Counted from the stretch's first letter, positions 22,766 through 31,625 are shown. The stretch: DNA of 41,763 nucleotides from Verrucomicrobiota bacterium (GCA_015061905.1 SUVQ01000013.1:1-41763), one strand, 5' to 3'. Notes: generated by a model from the letters alone, not told the origin. Translations and numbers: made by a program.

Positions 22766-22792
22766 ATTATATATTTCAATCCGTAAAAACAA
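22766..22792 (-). promoter_or_regulatory. Candidate promoter of the IdeS-like gene
   Basis: Leftward, TATAAT (22766-22771) stands 20 bp before the ATG, with TTGTTT (22787-22792) 15 bp further upstream. The -10 is perfect; the -35 is weak and the spacing short. Confidence 0.4.
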
Positions 22793-22809
22793 CCGAAACG
22801 GAAGTTTTT

Positions 22810-23736
22810 TTAAGAGATTAAAAGTTTTGCCAGACGCACCGCGTTTGCGAAGCTTTTTGTGCGCGCGATGCCTTTTCCGGCGATGTCGTAAGCCGTGCCG
22901 TGATCCGGCGAAGTGCGGACGTGCGGCAAACCCAGCGAAATATTCACGGCTTCATCAAATTCCAACGTTTTCAACGGAGCCAACGCCTGATCGTGATAGA
23001 GCGCGACGACGACATCGAACTCGCCGCGCAGTTGCCTTGCAAAAATCGTATCCGCGGGAACGCAATGTGAAAGCCCCGGAAAGCGGGATCGCAATTTTTT
23101 CAAAACCGGCTCAATAACTTCAATTTCTTCACGACCCAAAATTCCCTGCTCTCCCGCATGCGGATTCAACCCGCAAACCCCAATCCGAAGCTCGGAAGAA
23201 GCGACGCGAGCGGGATTTGCGACTCTCGATATTTTTTCGGCGAGGAAGGCGGCTTGTTCAACAGCGTTCGAAAGTGTTTCTTCGGTGAGCGCGGCGGGAA
23301 CGTCCTGTAGCGGAATATGCCAAGTCGCCAGCACAACGGAAAGCCTTCCGCCGGCAAACGCCATCACGGGAACGCCGCCCCACCGCGCTGCGAAAAACTC
23401 GGTTTGCCCGGGGAAATCGTAGCCGATGCTTTTCAACCCGGCTTTGTTGATCGGAGCCGTTACGACTGCCGCAAATTCTCCGCTCCGCGTTCCCGCCGCC
23501 GCGCGCTCCATTGCAGCAAGCGCAACGCGTTGCCCTGCCTCGCTCGGAAACCCGGGCGTTATCTCAAAATTTTCATTACCGACAAAAACGCTTTCGCAAG
23601 GAAGTTGTTCCGCCCAGCGGCGCGGTCCGACAACGACGACGTTCCCGCATTCTTCCGGATTTTCCGCAAGCCATCGCGAAATAATTTCCGGACCTACTCC
23701 CGCCGGATCGCCGCAGGTGAGTGCAATTTTTTTCAT
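22810..23736 (-). CDS. pdxA: 4-hydroxythreonine-4-phosphate dehydrogenase
   Basis: A 308-residue NAD-dependent, metal-binding enzyme of pyridoxal 5'-phosphate synthesis (DXP-dependent route). Landmarks: 'ALTCGDPAGVGPEIISRWL' at the start, 'VVTAPINKAGLKSIGYDFPG' near 90 (substrate binding) with 'QTEFFAARWG', 'ICGLNPHAGEQGILGREE' type segment here as VCGLNPHAGEQGILGREE near 190, 'PADTIFARQLRGEFDVVVAL' with 'YHDQALAPLK' near 235-255, and 'VRTSPDHGTAYDIAGKG' near 275, which carry the metal-binding His residues. Length is a little below the usual 320-330. It lies 11 bp after an FmdB-like gene on the same strand and has a GAGG ribosome site. Confidence 0.95.
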   Translation of the reverse strand: MKKIALTCGDPAGVGPEIISRWLAENPEECGNVVVVGPRRWAEQLPCESVFVGNENFEITPGFPSEAGQRVALAAMERAAAGTRSGEFAAVVTAPINKAGLKSIGYDFPGQTEFFAARWGGVPVMAFAGGRLSVVLATWHIPLQDVPAALTEETLSNAVEQAAFLAEKISRVANPARVASSELRIGVCGLNPHAGEQGILGREEIEVIEPVLKKLRSRFPGLSHCVPADTIFARQLRGEFDVVVALYHDQALAPLKTLEFDEAVNISLGLPHVRTSPDHGTAYDIAGKGIARTKSFANAVRLAKLLIS

Positions 23737-23747
23737 GAAGAAAAACC

Positions 23748-24137
23748 TCAGTGCTTTTTTCTACACGCCGAACACGAACAGCCGTCGCCGTGCAAAAGTT
23801 TGTCTTCGTGCGGAAGCAACTCGTTCCCGCGCGGCTTCCGGAATGTTTCCGGAGCATTCGGATCCGTTCCTGCCGTTTTGTGGTAAACGCCCGTCGCGGC
23901 ATCGCTCACGTATTTCGTGAAACCGCGCGAGGCGAGATAATTTTCATCCGTGCTTTTGCGCTTCATTTCGCCGTCGGAATATTGCGTTGCCAAGCCGAGC
24001 GGGGAAAATACGCGGCGTAACGGCGCGCCCGTAAGCGGGTGCTTTGTCAGCGGCGCATCGCTCAAGCTTTGCTCAATTTCAAATTGTGCGCCCTCGCTTC
24101 CGTCGGGATTGATAACTACGTAAATAAAAGTCGGCAT
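23748..24137 (-). CDS. FmdB-like protein lacking the N-terminal zinc ligands
   Basis: A 129-residue protein whose first 45 residues follow the FmdB zinc-ribbon fold (MPTFIYVV ... FEIEQSLSDAPLTKHPLTGA then PLRRVFSP), but the two CxxC pairs expected there are replaced (INPDGSEG and KHPLTG). A different Cys cluster appears at the very end (GDGCSCSACRKKH), which may bind metal. The function of FmdB proteins is poorly known; some are linked to regulation of amidases or formamidase. It is the first gene of a two-gene operon with pdxA, 11 bp apart. Confidence 0.7.
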   Translation of the reverse strand: MPTFIYVVINPDGSEGAQFEIEQSLSDAPLTKHPLTGAPLRRVFSPLGLATQYSDGEMKRKSTDENYLASRGFTKYVSDAATGVYHKTAGTDPNAPETFRKPRGNELLPHEDKLLHGDGCSCSACRKKH

Positions 24138-24225
24138 GGATGGTATTTTCGGGGGATTTTAACGAATTTGAAGCCTTTAACGAACTTAAATTCCGCGCTC
24201 CTTTGCAAAAAATCGCATAAAAAAA

Positions 24226-24253
24226 CGTTCCCGCGAAATTCATCACGGGAACG
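24226..24253 (-). terminator. pnp terminator built from an inverted pair of the 8-mer
   Basis: CGTTCCCG (24226-24233) pairs with CGGGAACG (24246-24253). Leftward the stem is followed by seven T residues. It lies 37 bp after the pnp stop. Confidence 0.8.
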
Positions 24254-24289
24254 CACACTTAATATACCTGTGAATCAGTATATTACAAA

Positions 24290-26509
24290 TTACTTGCGGC
24301 GCGGTCCGCGGTCGCGATCGCCGCCACGGCGGGGACGGTCGCCTCCGCGCGGTTCAGCCGCTTTCGGTTCATACGGGCGACCTTCCTTTTCGGCAATCGC
24401 CGCACGACGGGAAAGGCGAACGCGACCCTTTTCGTCAACGCCGACGCATTTGACGATGATTTCGTCGCCGAGCTTCACCACGTCTTCCACCTTATTCACG
24501 CGGAAATCCGCGAGTTCGGAAACGTGAACGAGCCCTTCCTGCCCCGGCAGGCATTCAACAAAGCACCCAAATTCCTTAATCGAGCGGACAATGCCTTTGT
24601 AGGTTTTTCCGTTTTCGATTTGCGCCGTCGCCAAATTAACTTCGTTGATGGCGAGTTGCATGGATTCTTCGCTCGTCGCAAAGATGTCGACGCGCCCGGA
24701 ATTGTCTTCGTTGATGTCGATTTGTGCGCCGGAAAGTTCGCAAATACGGCGGATATTTTTTCCGCCCGGACCGATGAGGGCGCCGATTTTTTCCGGATTA
24801 ATCATCATCGTATGAATGCGCGGAGCCGTCGGCTTAATCGTTGCGGACGGAGCCGGTTTCGCTTCGGTAATCATGCCGAGAATCGCATCGCGGGCGACGC
24901 GGTTTTGGCGAATGGCTTCCTTCGCGATTTCAAACGGCAAGCCGTGGATTTTGAGGTCGAGCTGGAAGCCCGTGATTCCCGTTGCCGTGCCGCAGATTTT
25001 GAAGTCCATATCGCCGAAGTGGTCTTCCGCACCGATGATGTCGGTGAGAACGACGTGCTTGACGATTTTCCCGTTTTCGTCCGGGAGCGTTACCAAGCCG
25101 CAGGAAATCCCCGCGACGGGAGCGGTAATCGGCACGCCGGCATCCATGAGCGCGAGCGTTCCGCCGCAGACGGAAGCCATCGACGTCGAGCCGTTCGATT
25201 CCATGATTTCCGAGGAAATACGAATCGCGTAGGGAAATTCTTCTTCGCTCGGAAGCACGGGAACGAGGGAACGTTCCGCGAGCGCGCCGTGCCCGATTTC
25301 GCGGCGACCGGGCGAGCCGAATTTTCCGCATTCGCCGACCGAGAACGGCGGGAAATTGTAGTGAAGAATGAAGGATTTAGACTTCGTTCCGCCGGAAAGC
25401 CCGTCAAGCTCCTGCGCATCTTTCGAAGTTCCGAGCGTCGCGATGACGAGAGCCTGCGTTTCGCCGCGCTGGAAAACCGCCGAGCCGTGAACGCTCGGGA
25501 GCACGTCCGTTTTGCAGGAAATCGGACGAAGCTGGTCGAGCGCACGTCCGTCGGCGCGAACGCCTTTGTTCAAGATGCCTTCGCGATAAACTTTTTCCTG
25601 AAGTTCTTCAAACGCGATGTTGACGTGGCGCGGGTCGATATTGTCTTCCCCGAGCTCGGCGATAACGATTTCCTTTGCTTCTGCCTTAACGGCATCAACG
25701 GCGGCATTGCGTTCGAGTTTGCCCGGCAGATAAACAGCCTTGGCGAGCTTTTCGTCCGTATTGGCAACGCGCTTGCAGATTTCAAAAACCTTTTCGTCGC
25801 AAATAACAAGCGGGAACGTCTTTTTCGGTTTCGCGACTTTTGCGGCGAGTTCGCGCTGAGCGGCGATGATTTTCTGAATTGCGTTGTGAGCAAATTCGAG
25901 GGCTTCGATGAAGCGGTCGTCCGGCATTTGATCAGCGGAACCTTCAATCATCATCATGTCCTGCTCGTTGCCGACGTAGATGAGGTCGAGCGTCGTGTCG
26001 AGCATCTGTTCGTGCGTCGGGTTGACGACAAATTCGCCGTTCACTTCGCCGATGCGCACCGCACCGATCGGACCGTTCCACGGAATATCCGAGCAAAGGA
26101 GCGCGGCGGAAGCACCGTTGACCATCAGAATATCCGGATCCGTGATTTTATCAGTCGCGAGAAGCAAGCCGATAACCTGAACTTCGTTCAAAAATCCCTT
26201 CGGGAAAAGCGGACGAAGCGGGCGATCGCAAAGGCGGGAGGTGAGAATTTCCTTTTCCGTCGGGCGCCCTTCACGCTTGAAATAACCGCCCGGGAAACGG
26301 CCGGCGGCGGCGAACTTTTCACGATAATCAACCGTAAGAGGGAAAAAATCCTGGTCAGGCGAGCGCAATTCGTTTGCGGCAGTCGCGGTAACGAGGACCG
26401 TGGTTCCGCCGCAGGAAACCGTAACGGCGCCGTTGGCTTGGCGGGCGATGGAGCCCGTGCTGATGGTGATGCCGTAATCTTCGACATTCACGCTGTATTC
26501 TTGTTGCAT
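24290..26509 (-). CDS. pnp: Polyribonucleotide nucleotidyltransferase (PNPase)
   Basis: A 739-residue 3'-5' phosphorolytic exoribonuclease of mRNA decay. Domain order is complete: first RNase PH domain (about 10-230; '[20 protein letters not shown]'), helical linker, second RNase PH domain (about 310-540; '[20 protein letters not shown]', then '[12 protein letters not shown]', and '[15 protein letters not shown]'), KH domain ('[20 protein letters not shown]', about 570-640) and S1 domain ('[19 protein letters not shown]' to about 700). A Gly/Arg/Asp-rich tail ([20 protein letters not shown]) replaces the usual RNase E-contact end. It follows rpsO, the classic rpsO-pnp order, with a terminator in between. 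Only two CGGGAACG words lie in 2.2 kb, among the lowest densities here. Confidence 0.97.
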   Translation of the reverse strand: MQQEYSVNVEDYGITISTGSIARQANGAVTVSCGGTTVLVTATAANELRSPDQDFFPLTVDYREKFAAAGRFPGGYFKREGRPTEKEILTSRLCDRPLRPLFPKGFLNEVQVIGLLLATDKITDPDILMVNGASAALLCSDIPWNGPIGAVRIGEVNGEFVVNPTHEQMLDTTLDLIYVGNEQDMMMIEGSADQMPDDRFIEALEFAHNAIQKIIAAQRELAAKVAKPKKTFPLVICDEKVFEICKRVANTDEKLAKAVYLPGKLERNAAVDAVKAEAKEIVIAELGEDNIDPRHVNIAFEELQEKVYREGILNKGVRADGRALDQLRPISCKTDVLPSVHGSAVFQRGETQALVIATLGTSKDAQELDGLSGGTKSKSFILHYNFPPFSVGECGKFGSPGRREIGHGALAERSLVPVLPSEEEFPYAIRISSEIMESNGSTSMASVCGGTLALMDAGVPITAPVAGISCGLVTLPDENGKIVKHVVLTDIIGAEDHFGDMDFKICGTATGITGFQLDLKIHGLPFEIAKEAIRQNRVARDAILGMITEAKPAPSATIKPTAPRIHTMMINPEKIGALIGPGGKNIRRICELSGAQIDINEDNSGRVDIFATSEESMQLAINEVNLATAQIENGKTYKGIVRSIKEFGCFVECLPGQEGLVHVSELADFRVNKVEDVVKLGDEIIVKCVGVDEKGRVRLSRRAAIAEKEGRPYEPKAAEPRGGDRPRRGGDRDRGPRRK

Positions 26510-26607
26510 ATCTTTTTACTTCTTTGTTTTGCCCCGCGGGATTGCGGGAACGGGTTTTACTTGTTTTTGAAAAAAATGTAGTGGGGAACAAACGGAGAAA
26601 TTACAAC

Positions 26608-26650
26608 AAAAGCGTTCCCGCGAGCCAAAAACACCCGCGGGAACGCTTTT
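26608..26650 (-). terminator. rpsO terminator built from an inverted pair of the 8-mer
   Basis: AAAAGCGTTCCCGCG (26608-26622) pairs perfectly with CGCGGGAACGCTTTT (26636-26650), a 15-bp stem. It lies between rpsO and pnp, so read-through or processing here would set pnp expression. Confidence 0.85.
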
Positions 26651-26656
26651 CTCAGA

Positions 26657-26914
26657 CTATCGGCGCAGGCCGAGCTTTTGAATAATCGCTTCGTAGGCTT
26701 CGAGCTTATTCTTCTTGAGATAGTTCAGAAGCTTGCGGCGGCGATTCGTCAAGGCAATCAGACCGTGGCGGCTGTGGAAGTCCTTCTTGTGCGTGCGAAG
26801 GTGCTCCGTCAAGTGAGCAATGCGCGCGGAAAGAAGAGCGATTTGGACTTCGGAGGAACCCGTATCCTTATCGCTGAGTTTGTAATTGTTGATGATTTCG
26901 GATTTGTTGTACAT
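26657..26914 (-). CDS. rpsO: 30S ribosomal protein S15
   Basis: An 85-residue ribosomal protein that binds 16S rRNA helices 20-22 and starts assembly of the platform. The signature is complete: '[20 protein letters not shown]' then '[20 protein letters not shown]' and '[13 protein letters not shown]'-type segment here as [19 protein letters not shown]. Length is slightly below the usual 88-89. No copy of the 8-mer lies inside the gene. In other bacteria S15 controls its own mRNA through a structured leader, and the region upstream here (26915-27299) is long enough to hold one. Confidence 0.97.
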   Translation of the reverse strand: MYNKSEIINNYKLSDKDTGSSEVQIALLSARIAHLTEHLRTHKKDFHSRHGLIALTNRRRKLLNYLKKNKLEAYEAIIQKLGLRR

Positions 26915-27353
26915 AGCTTGTTGTTTTGTTTTCAGAGCTGAACGGTTTCCCGAAAGGGATTCCGCGTTCCTGACCCGAAAGTCCGAAACGCCGTCTCACC
27001 GCACGTTCCCGCGCGGCAACTCAGGCTTTGCGAGGCTCACACCCCGCAGAACTCGACGTTGAAAGAGTAATGATGCCGATTGGGAAGCGTTCCCGCAAGC
27101 GGAAAATATGAGCGTTGTTTGTTGGGAATTAGTGATTAAAAATTAGGAGTGAGTAAAAATTAGGAGTGAGAATTTTTTCGCTCAAGGCCGCGAAGTCTCA
27201 AAGTTTTTTATGCTTTGCGTAAAAAAAAAATCACGTTCCGTTGCTCCGTAGCGTTCCCGCGCACGTAGAAAAATATGGCGTTCCCGCGTCTTTTGTTATT
27301 TGATGAAACTCTCTTTAAAATTCGATTTCACGGACTTTTACACCCGCATTCTT
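26915..27353. other. Intergenic region upstream of rpsO with a 17-bp tandem duplication
   Basis: No gene is seen. TAAAAATTAGGAGTGAG stands twice in perfect tandem (27137-27170). A small hairpin TCCC-GAAA-GGGA lies near 26950, and four copies of the 8-mer occur (27004, 27089, 27252, 27279). The part next to rpsO may carry its promoter and an S15-binding leader, but no known leader class is recognisable by eye. Confidence 0.5.
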
Positions 27354-27689
27354 ATGGCAGATTTCATTAACCAACAAATTATCAACGCGCTGAACCAAAA
27401 ATTCGGAGATGTCGGGCAAGTCGACGACCTCGCCTTCTCCAAGGAAAACGTTTCGATTACGCTAAGCCTCGCCGGCGAGCCGCAACCGCTCACGCTCGAA
27501 GTCAACGGGCTTTCCTGGAACACTTCCGACGGTAAAATGCACCTCTATTTCGACGCACTGATTTGCCGCGAAAAAATTTGGATTCAGGAAATTTTCAAAC
27601 TGATCGCCGAAAAAACCGGACGCGTAATTTCCTTCCCCGACAGCCTGAAACTGATGCCGCTGAAAATGTTGCTTCAGAAAAAACGTTAA
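27354..27689 (+). CDS. Hypothetical protein upstream of the isochorismate synthase gene
   Basis: About 111 residues from the ATG at 27354 (MADFINQQIINALNQKFGDV); an ATG at 27303 would give 128. Mixed alpha/beta, with an N-terminal helix, beta segments (NVSITLSLAGEPQPLTLEVN, KMHLYFDALICREKIWIQEI) and a basic end. No signal peptide or known motif. It ends 8 bp before the menF-like start, so the two are likely co-transcribed. A role in the same pathway is possible, but nothing in the sequence shows it. Confidence 0.6.
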   Translation: MADFINQQIINALNQKFGDVGQVDDLAFSKENVSITLSLAGEPQPLTLEVNGLSWNTSDGKMHLYFDALICREKIWIQEIFKLIAEKTGRVISFPDSLKLMPLKMLLQKKR

Positions 27690-27697
27690 AAAAACGC

Positions 27698-29077
27698 GTG
27701 ATTCTTTTCGACAAAAACAGCTTTTCGCTCCGCCTCGCCGATGCTCTTACACGGGCGCACGCAGACGGAGCGGAGTTGTTTTCCGTCGCATTCCCGCCGC
27801 TTCCCGGATACGCCTTTGAGCGCATCGCAAACGTTCCCGAACCCGCCCTTTTATTCTTTTTCGAAAACGAAAAAAAAGGCATCGCGGAAATAGGCTTGGA
27901 TTTCCGCACACCGATTGTGCCGGCGGGAACGTTCGAAAATCTCGCCGCTGCGATTCCGGAAAACCGCGCGCAGTTTTCTCTTGTTGAAAACGAAAATTCG
28001 CCTTGCGTTCCCGCGCCGAAAATTTTTGTCGCCGGGACCTTTGACGAAGCGTCCGCCCGCCCCTTTGCCGCGATTCCGACATGGCAAATCTCAAAGCGAA
28101 ACGACACCACGCAAATTTGCGCGCATTTTCGCCCGACGAAAGAAATTCAAACGCAGGCGGGCGCGCTTCTTGCAGACTATGAACGCATTTTGAGCCTCGC
28201 TTCTGCCGAGCCGAACACGTTCCCGCCGCTCCCGCCCGTCGCGTCCGAAGCGGAAGTCGGTGGCTCCGATTACCGTTCCCGCGCAACGCACGCCATCAGC
28301 GAAATTAACGCCGGGAAATTCGAAAAAATCGTTCTCGCCCGCGCAAGGGATTTTCATTTTTCTCCCGCACAAAATTTCCCGGCGGGAACGCTCCTCGCCG
28401 CCCTCCGCAATCGTTTTCTTTCGAGCGGCTGCACTATTTTCGCCGCGCCGACAAGTGCCGCGCGCACGCAGGAAAAAATCATCGGCGCTACGCCGGAAAT
28501 GCTGATTCGCCTCCAAAACGGGAAACTCGAAACCGAAGCTCTCGCCGGCACCGTCGCCAACGTTCCCGGCGAAACGCAAACCCGCGCCGAAGCTCTTTTT
28601 TCCGATGTCAAAGAGCGACGGGAACACCGCCTCGTCGTCGATTTCATCGCCGAAAAACTTCGCGGGCTCCGCCTTTCACCCCGCTTTCCTACAGTGCCCG
28701 GCATTCTCGCGCTCCCGAACGTCCTGCACCTTCACACGCCGATTGAAGCGGACGTTCCCGCCCGTTCCGTTTCGCTCGGAAAAATCGTTTCCGCCCTTCA
28801 CCCCACGCCGGCGATGTGCGGAGTTCCCGCCGCCGAAGCAAAAAAATTCATCATAGAAAACGAAGCGTTCCCGCGTGAAAACTTTTCCGCGCCCGTCGGT
28901 TTTCTTGATGCCGACGGGAACGGATTTTTCGCCGTCGCCATTCGTTGCGCCAAAATTTTCAACGACAAAATCCGCCTCTACGCAGGCTCGGGACTCGTCA
29001 GCGGAAGCGTTCCCGAAAAGGAATTTTCGGAAATTAATGCTAAAATTTCCGCCCTCGCCTCACTCCTTCGCAAGTAG
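27698..29077 (+). CDS. menF: Isochorismate synthase (MenF-like chorismate-binding enzyme)
   Basis: A 459-residue enzyme from a GTG start at 27698 (a more upstream TTG would overlap the previous gene). The C-terminal chorismate-binding domain is clear: 'GKFEKIVLARARDFHF', 'IIGATPEMLIRLQNGKLETE' then 'ALAGTVAN', 'REHRLVVDFIAEKLRGL', 'VLHLHTPIEADV', 'LHPTPAMCGVPAAEAKKFI' and 'RLYAGSGLVSGSVPEKEFSE', with Mg-binding Glu residues in the expected places. The pattern favours isochorismate synthase, the first step of menaquinone (or siderophore) synthesis, over anthranilate or aminodeoxychorismate synthase. Eleven copies of the 8-mer lie inside, the highest density in the window. Confidence 0.85.
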   Translation: MILFDKNSFSLRLADALTRAHADGAELFSVAFPPLPGYAFERIANVPEPALLFFFENEKKGIAEIGLDFRTPIVPAGTFENLAAAIPENRAQFSLVENENSPCVPAPKIFVAGTFDEASARPFAAIPTWQISKRNDTTQICAHFRPTKEIQTQAGALLADYERILSLASAEPNTFPPLPPVASEAEVGGSDYRSRATHAISEINAGKFEKIVLARARDFHFSPAQNFPAGTLLAALRNRFLSSGCTIFAAPTSAARTQEKIIGATPEMLIRLQNGKLETEALAGTVANVPGETQTRAEALFSDVKERREHRLVVDFIAEKLRGLRLSPRFPTVPGILALPNVLHLHTPIEADVPARSVSLGKIVSALHPTPAMCGVPAAEAKKFIIENEAFPRENFSAPVGFLDADGNGFFAVAIRCAKIFNDKIRLYAGSGLVSGSVPEKEFSEINAKISALASLLRK

Positions 29078-29121
29078 GCGGGAAACCGCATTTCCCCGAA
29101 ATTTCGCCGCCTTTTTTCAAA

Positions 29122-30339
29122 ATGTTTTCCCGAAGCCGCTTCCCCGAAAACCTAACACCGAACCGGTGGACGCGTATCCTGCGCGAAACGCGGGAACGCG
29201 CACGTGTATCCGGAGAAAAGATACTCGACCTCGCCGTTTCCAATCCGACGGCGGTCGGCTTCCGCTGGGAAAAATCACAACTCGCCGACGCCCTTTCCGC
29301 CGACACCGTCGAAATTTACACACCGCTCCCGCGCGGGCTCTTTTCCGCCCGAGAAGCCGTTTCAAAATTTTACAAAACCGTCCATCACGCAAGCGTTTCG
29401 CCAAACAACATTCACCTTACGGCGAGCACGAGCGAGGCTTATTCCTGGCTTTGCAAACTTCTCTGCGACAGCGGCGACAACGTGCTCACGCCGGCTCCGT
29501 CCTATCCGCTCATCTCGCATCTTTGCGGCATGGACAACGTAAACGCGCGTGAATATTTTTTGGAATTTTCCGAAAAGGAAAACCGTTGGCGCACAGATTT
29601 TTCCTCCATTGAAAACGCCGCGGACAAACGCACGCGCGCGATTTTTTGCGTCGCGCCGAATAATCCGACAGGCTCCGTTTTTTCCGACGACGAAAGAAGC
29701 CGCCTTTTGGAAATCGCGCGGGAACGCCGGATTCCGCTCGTCGTCGACGAAGTTTTTCTCGAATACGCCAACGGGAACACGCCCCAGAACGCAAATACGC
29801 TTCGGACTTTCGCCGATGTCGCAGACGCTCCGGTATTTGTTCTTGGCGGGCTTTCCAAATCCGCGGCACTTCCGCAAATCAAGCTCGGCTGGATTATAAC
29901 CTGCGGGAACGCAGAATTTACCGGAAACGCACTTGCAAGGCTGGATTTCATTGCGGACACTTACCTGTCTTCGAGCGCGCCGGCTCAGGGATCGGTCGCG
30001 CCGCTACTCGCATCGTCCGCCGCAATACGGGAACGTATCTGCGAACGGCTCGACGCCAACGAGCGGCTCTTGAAAGCATGGGCGGAAAAATCGCCTCACG
30101 AAATCCGGATTCTTCCGCGCACCGCCGGCTGGTATGCAATTCTGCGCTTGCCGCGAGGCGTTTCGGAAGAAGCACTCACAATTGATTTATTGCGACGGGA
30201 AAACGTCATCGCCCACCCCGGATATTTTTACGATGTGGAAAACGTTCCCGCCCCGCATCTGGTGCTCTCTTTGATTACACCGACAGAAACGCTCGCCGCC
30301 GCGCTCCCGCGCATTGATGCCGCACTCCTGCGAAACTGA
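29122..30339 (+). CDS. PLP-dependent aminotransferase, class I/II
   Basis: A 405-residue fold-type I aminotransferase. Landmarks: 'ILDLAVSNPTAVGFRW' near 35-50, 'YTPLPRGLFSAREAVSKFY' near 66, 'HLTASTSEAYSWLCKLL' near 97 (phosphate-binding loop), 'FCVAPNNPTGSVFSDDE' near 175, 'IPLVVDEVFLEYA' near 204 (Asp that binds the pyridine nitrogen), and 'VFVLGGLSKSAALPQIKLGW' near 235 with the PLP lysine in GLSKS. It follows the menF-like gene by 44 bp in the same direction. The exact substrate (aromatic, aspartate or alanine-type) cannot be told by eye. Confidence 0.85.
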   Translation: MFSRSRFPENLTPNRWTRILRETRERARVSGEKILDLAVSNPTAVGFRWEKSQLADALSADTVEIYTPLPRGLFSAREAVSKFYKTVHHASVSPNNIHLTASTSEAYSWLCKLLCDSGDNVLTPAPSYPLISHLCGMDNVNAREYFLEFSEKENRWRTDFSSIENAADKRTRAIFCVAPNNPTGSVFSDDERSRLLEIARERRIPLVVDEVFLEYANGNTPQNANTLRTFADVADAPVFVLGGLSKSAALPQIKLGWIITCGNAEFTGNALARLDFIADTYLSSSAPAQGSVAPLLASSAAIRERICERLDANERLLKAWAEKSPHEIRILPRTAGWYAILRLPRGVSEEALTIDLLRRENVIAHPGYFYDVENVPAPHLVLSLITPTETLAAALPRIDAALLRN

Positions 30340-30375
30340 AACCGCACGGGAACGTTCCCGTCTCGAAAAAGAGGA

Positions 30376-30487
30376 AACCACGAATAAACACAAATATTCA
30401 CGAATACTTTCTCGCGCTAAGACGCGAAGACGCAAAAAAAAAACTTTGCTGTAAAAAATCCGTGTGATTCCGTGTTCATCCGTGGTT
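30376..30487. repeat. Dispersed intergenic repeat, copy 1
   Basis: Begins ACCACGAATAAACAC and ends GTGTTCATCCGTGGT, which are imperfect inverted complements. The inner part includes GACGCGAAGACGC and ATCCGTGTGATTCC. A second copy lies at 41406-41580. Similar 'ACCACGAATAAACACGAAT' elements are common between genes in several bacterial phyla. The rest of 30340-30598 holds a palindromic double 8-mer and a terminator. Confidence 0.75.
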
Positions 30488-30531
30488 CCAAAAAAACTTC
30501 GCGGCTCAGCGGCTTCGCGCAAAAAAAAAAA

Positions 30532-30559
30532 CGTTCCCGCGACCTAAGCTACGGGAACG
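30532..30559 (-). terminator. Terminator of the PEP-CTERM gene from an inverted pair of the 8-mer
   Basis: CGTTCCCG (30532-30539) pairs with CGGGAACG (30552-30559); leftward it runs into ten or more T residues. It lies 39 bp after the stop of the secreted protein gene. Confidence 0.8.
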
Positions 30560-30598
30560 CTCACACTTAATATAATTATGAATTAATATATTACTAAA

Positions 30599-31369
30599 TT
30601 ATTTGCGACGGCGACGCGATGCCACCAACGCCAACGCACCAAGCCCCGCAAGCATTCCAAACGCCGACGGCTCGGGAACCGGAGCTGTGCTGTTGAATGC
30701 GATGCTAGTTAATCCAACAAAGCACCCGGCATTTCCGTTGTCAGAATTTTTTGCAACATCAAGCTTAAGTGTAAAATCACCAGTCAAGTTTTCAATCGCT
30801 TCTGTCGTGGTCAAAACAACTGAAGCTACGGATTGCTTACCGTTCCCAGTGAGAACAACACGATCTACAGAATAAACATAGGCTTGTCCGCCAATCGTCA
30901 CAGTTGCATCAAAATCGAAAGCTCGGTAGTTCGCTCCTTCTGAAAGAACTCCATTATTCATTTGGGAGCTTTGCCAAGCACCACTGCTATCGTAAAGCCC
31001 AACATCAAGCGTGATAGTTGATAGCGATATTACGTTGTCTCCCAAAGCGTAGGAAAACGTCTCCGTCCAAGACGTCCCCGAGCCAACGTTTGCGTCAGGA
31101 GAAAGAAATGACGCACTCTCTCCTGCTACACCAGTTGTTTTCAGGTTCGTTCCAGCCGTGATGGAAGCAGAGACAGGGGACATGACCAAGCCTTCCGTCC
31201 ACGTATTTACAAGTGAAACGTTTGTTGATTCAGACTGATTTGCAGAACCGAACGTCGTCGTTAACCATGCACTTCCGATAGACTCATCGGTCGGAGTTTG
31301 ATACGCCGCTGCATTAGCGCAGGCGGTTCCTGCGGCGAGGAGAGCCGCGAGTGTGATGTATTTTTTCAT
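30599..31369 (-). CDS. PEP-CTERM secreted protein
   Basis: A 256-residue exported protein. The ATG at 31367-31369 is chosen because it gives a clean signal peptide (MKKYITLAALLAAGTACANA). The body is Ser/Thr/Gly/Asn-rich and beta-stranded (TWTETFSYALGDNVISLSTI, YVYSVDRVVLTGNGKQSVAS), with low Lys and Arg, as in adhesin-like surface proteins. The C-terminus is a PEP-CTERM sorting signal: 'VPEPSAFGMLAGLGALALVA' then SRRRRK. No known catalytic domain. No exosortase gene lies in the window. It contains no copy of the 8-mer in 771 bp and is A/T-richer than neighbours, so it is either young or fast-evolving. Confidence 0.75.
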   Translation of the reverse strand: MKKYITLAALLAAGTACANAAAYQTPTDESIGSAWLTTTFGSANQSESTNVSLVNTWTEGLVMSPVSASITAGTNLKTTGVAGESASFLSPDANVGSGTSWTETFSYALGDNVISLSTITLDVGLYDSSGAWQSSQMNNGVLSEGANYRAFDFDATVTIGGQAYVYSVDRVVLTGNGKQSVASVVLTTTEAIENLTGDFTLKLDVAKNSDNGNAGCFVGLTSIAFNSTAPVPEPSAFGMLAGLGALALVASRRRRK

Positions 31370-31468
31370 AGATTTACAATAATGGTTGAGTGTTAAAAAA
31401 AGTATTAAAGGAATCGGGCAAACGGGCGTTCCCGCCGATTTGTCCCAATTCTTAACGCCGATTGTCGC

Positions 31469-31563
31469 AAAAAAAAAAACGTCTCCGTCAAGCACGTTTT
31501 TGAAAAAAAAAAAAAAAAAAAACACCCCCGTAAAGCACGTTTTTGAAAAAAAAAAAAAAAAAA
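31469..31563. repeat. Three long A runs separated by a repeated spacer
   Basis: Runs of 11, 20 and 18 A residues alternate with CGTCTCCGTCAAGCACGTTTTTG and its near copy CACCCCCGTAAAGCACG plus TTTTTG. The unit is about 40 bp. It lies between the PEP-CTERM gene and the hydrolase gene. Such runs slip easily during replication. Confidence 0.85.
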
Positions 31564-31625
31564 CGCGCGCGGAAGAATGTCCGGACTACGCACCGGAGCG
31601 TGCGTTCCCGCCGAGTGCTTTTTCT

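Noticed and set aside
24524..26581. A long open frame antisense to pnp
   Set aside because: It mirrors the codon periodicity of pnp, gives an Arg-rich low-complexity protein and has no ribosome site; pnp is certain.
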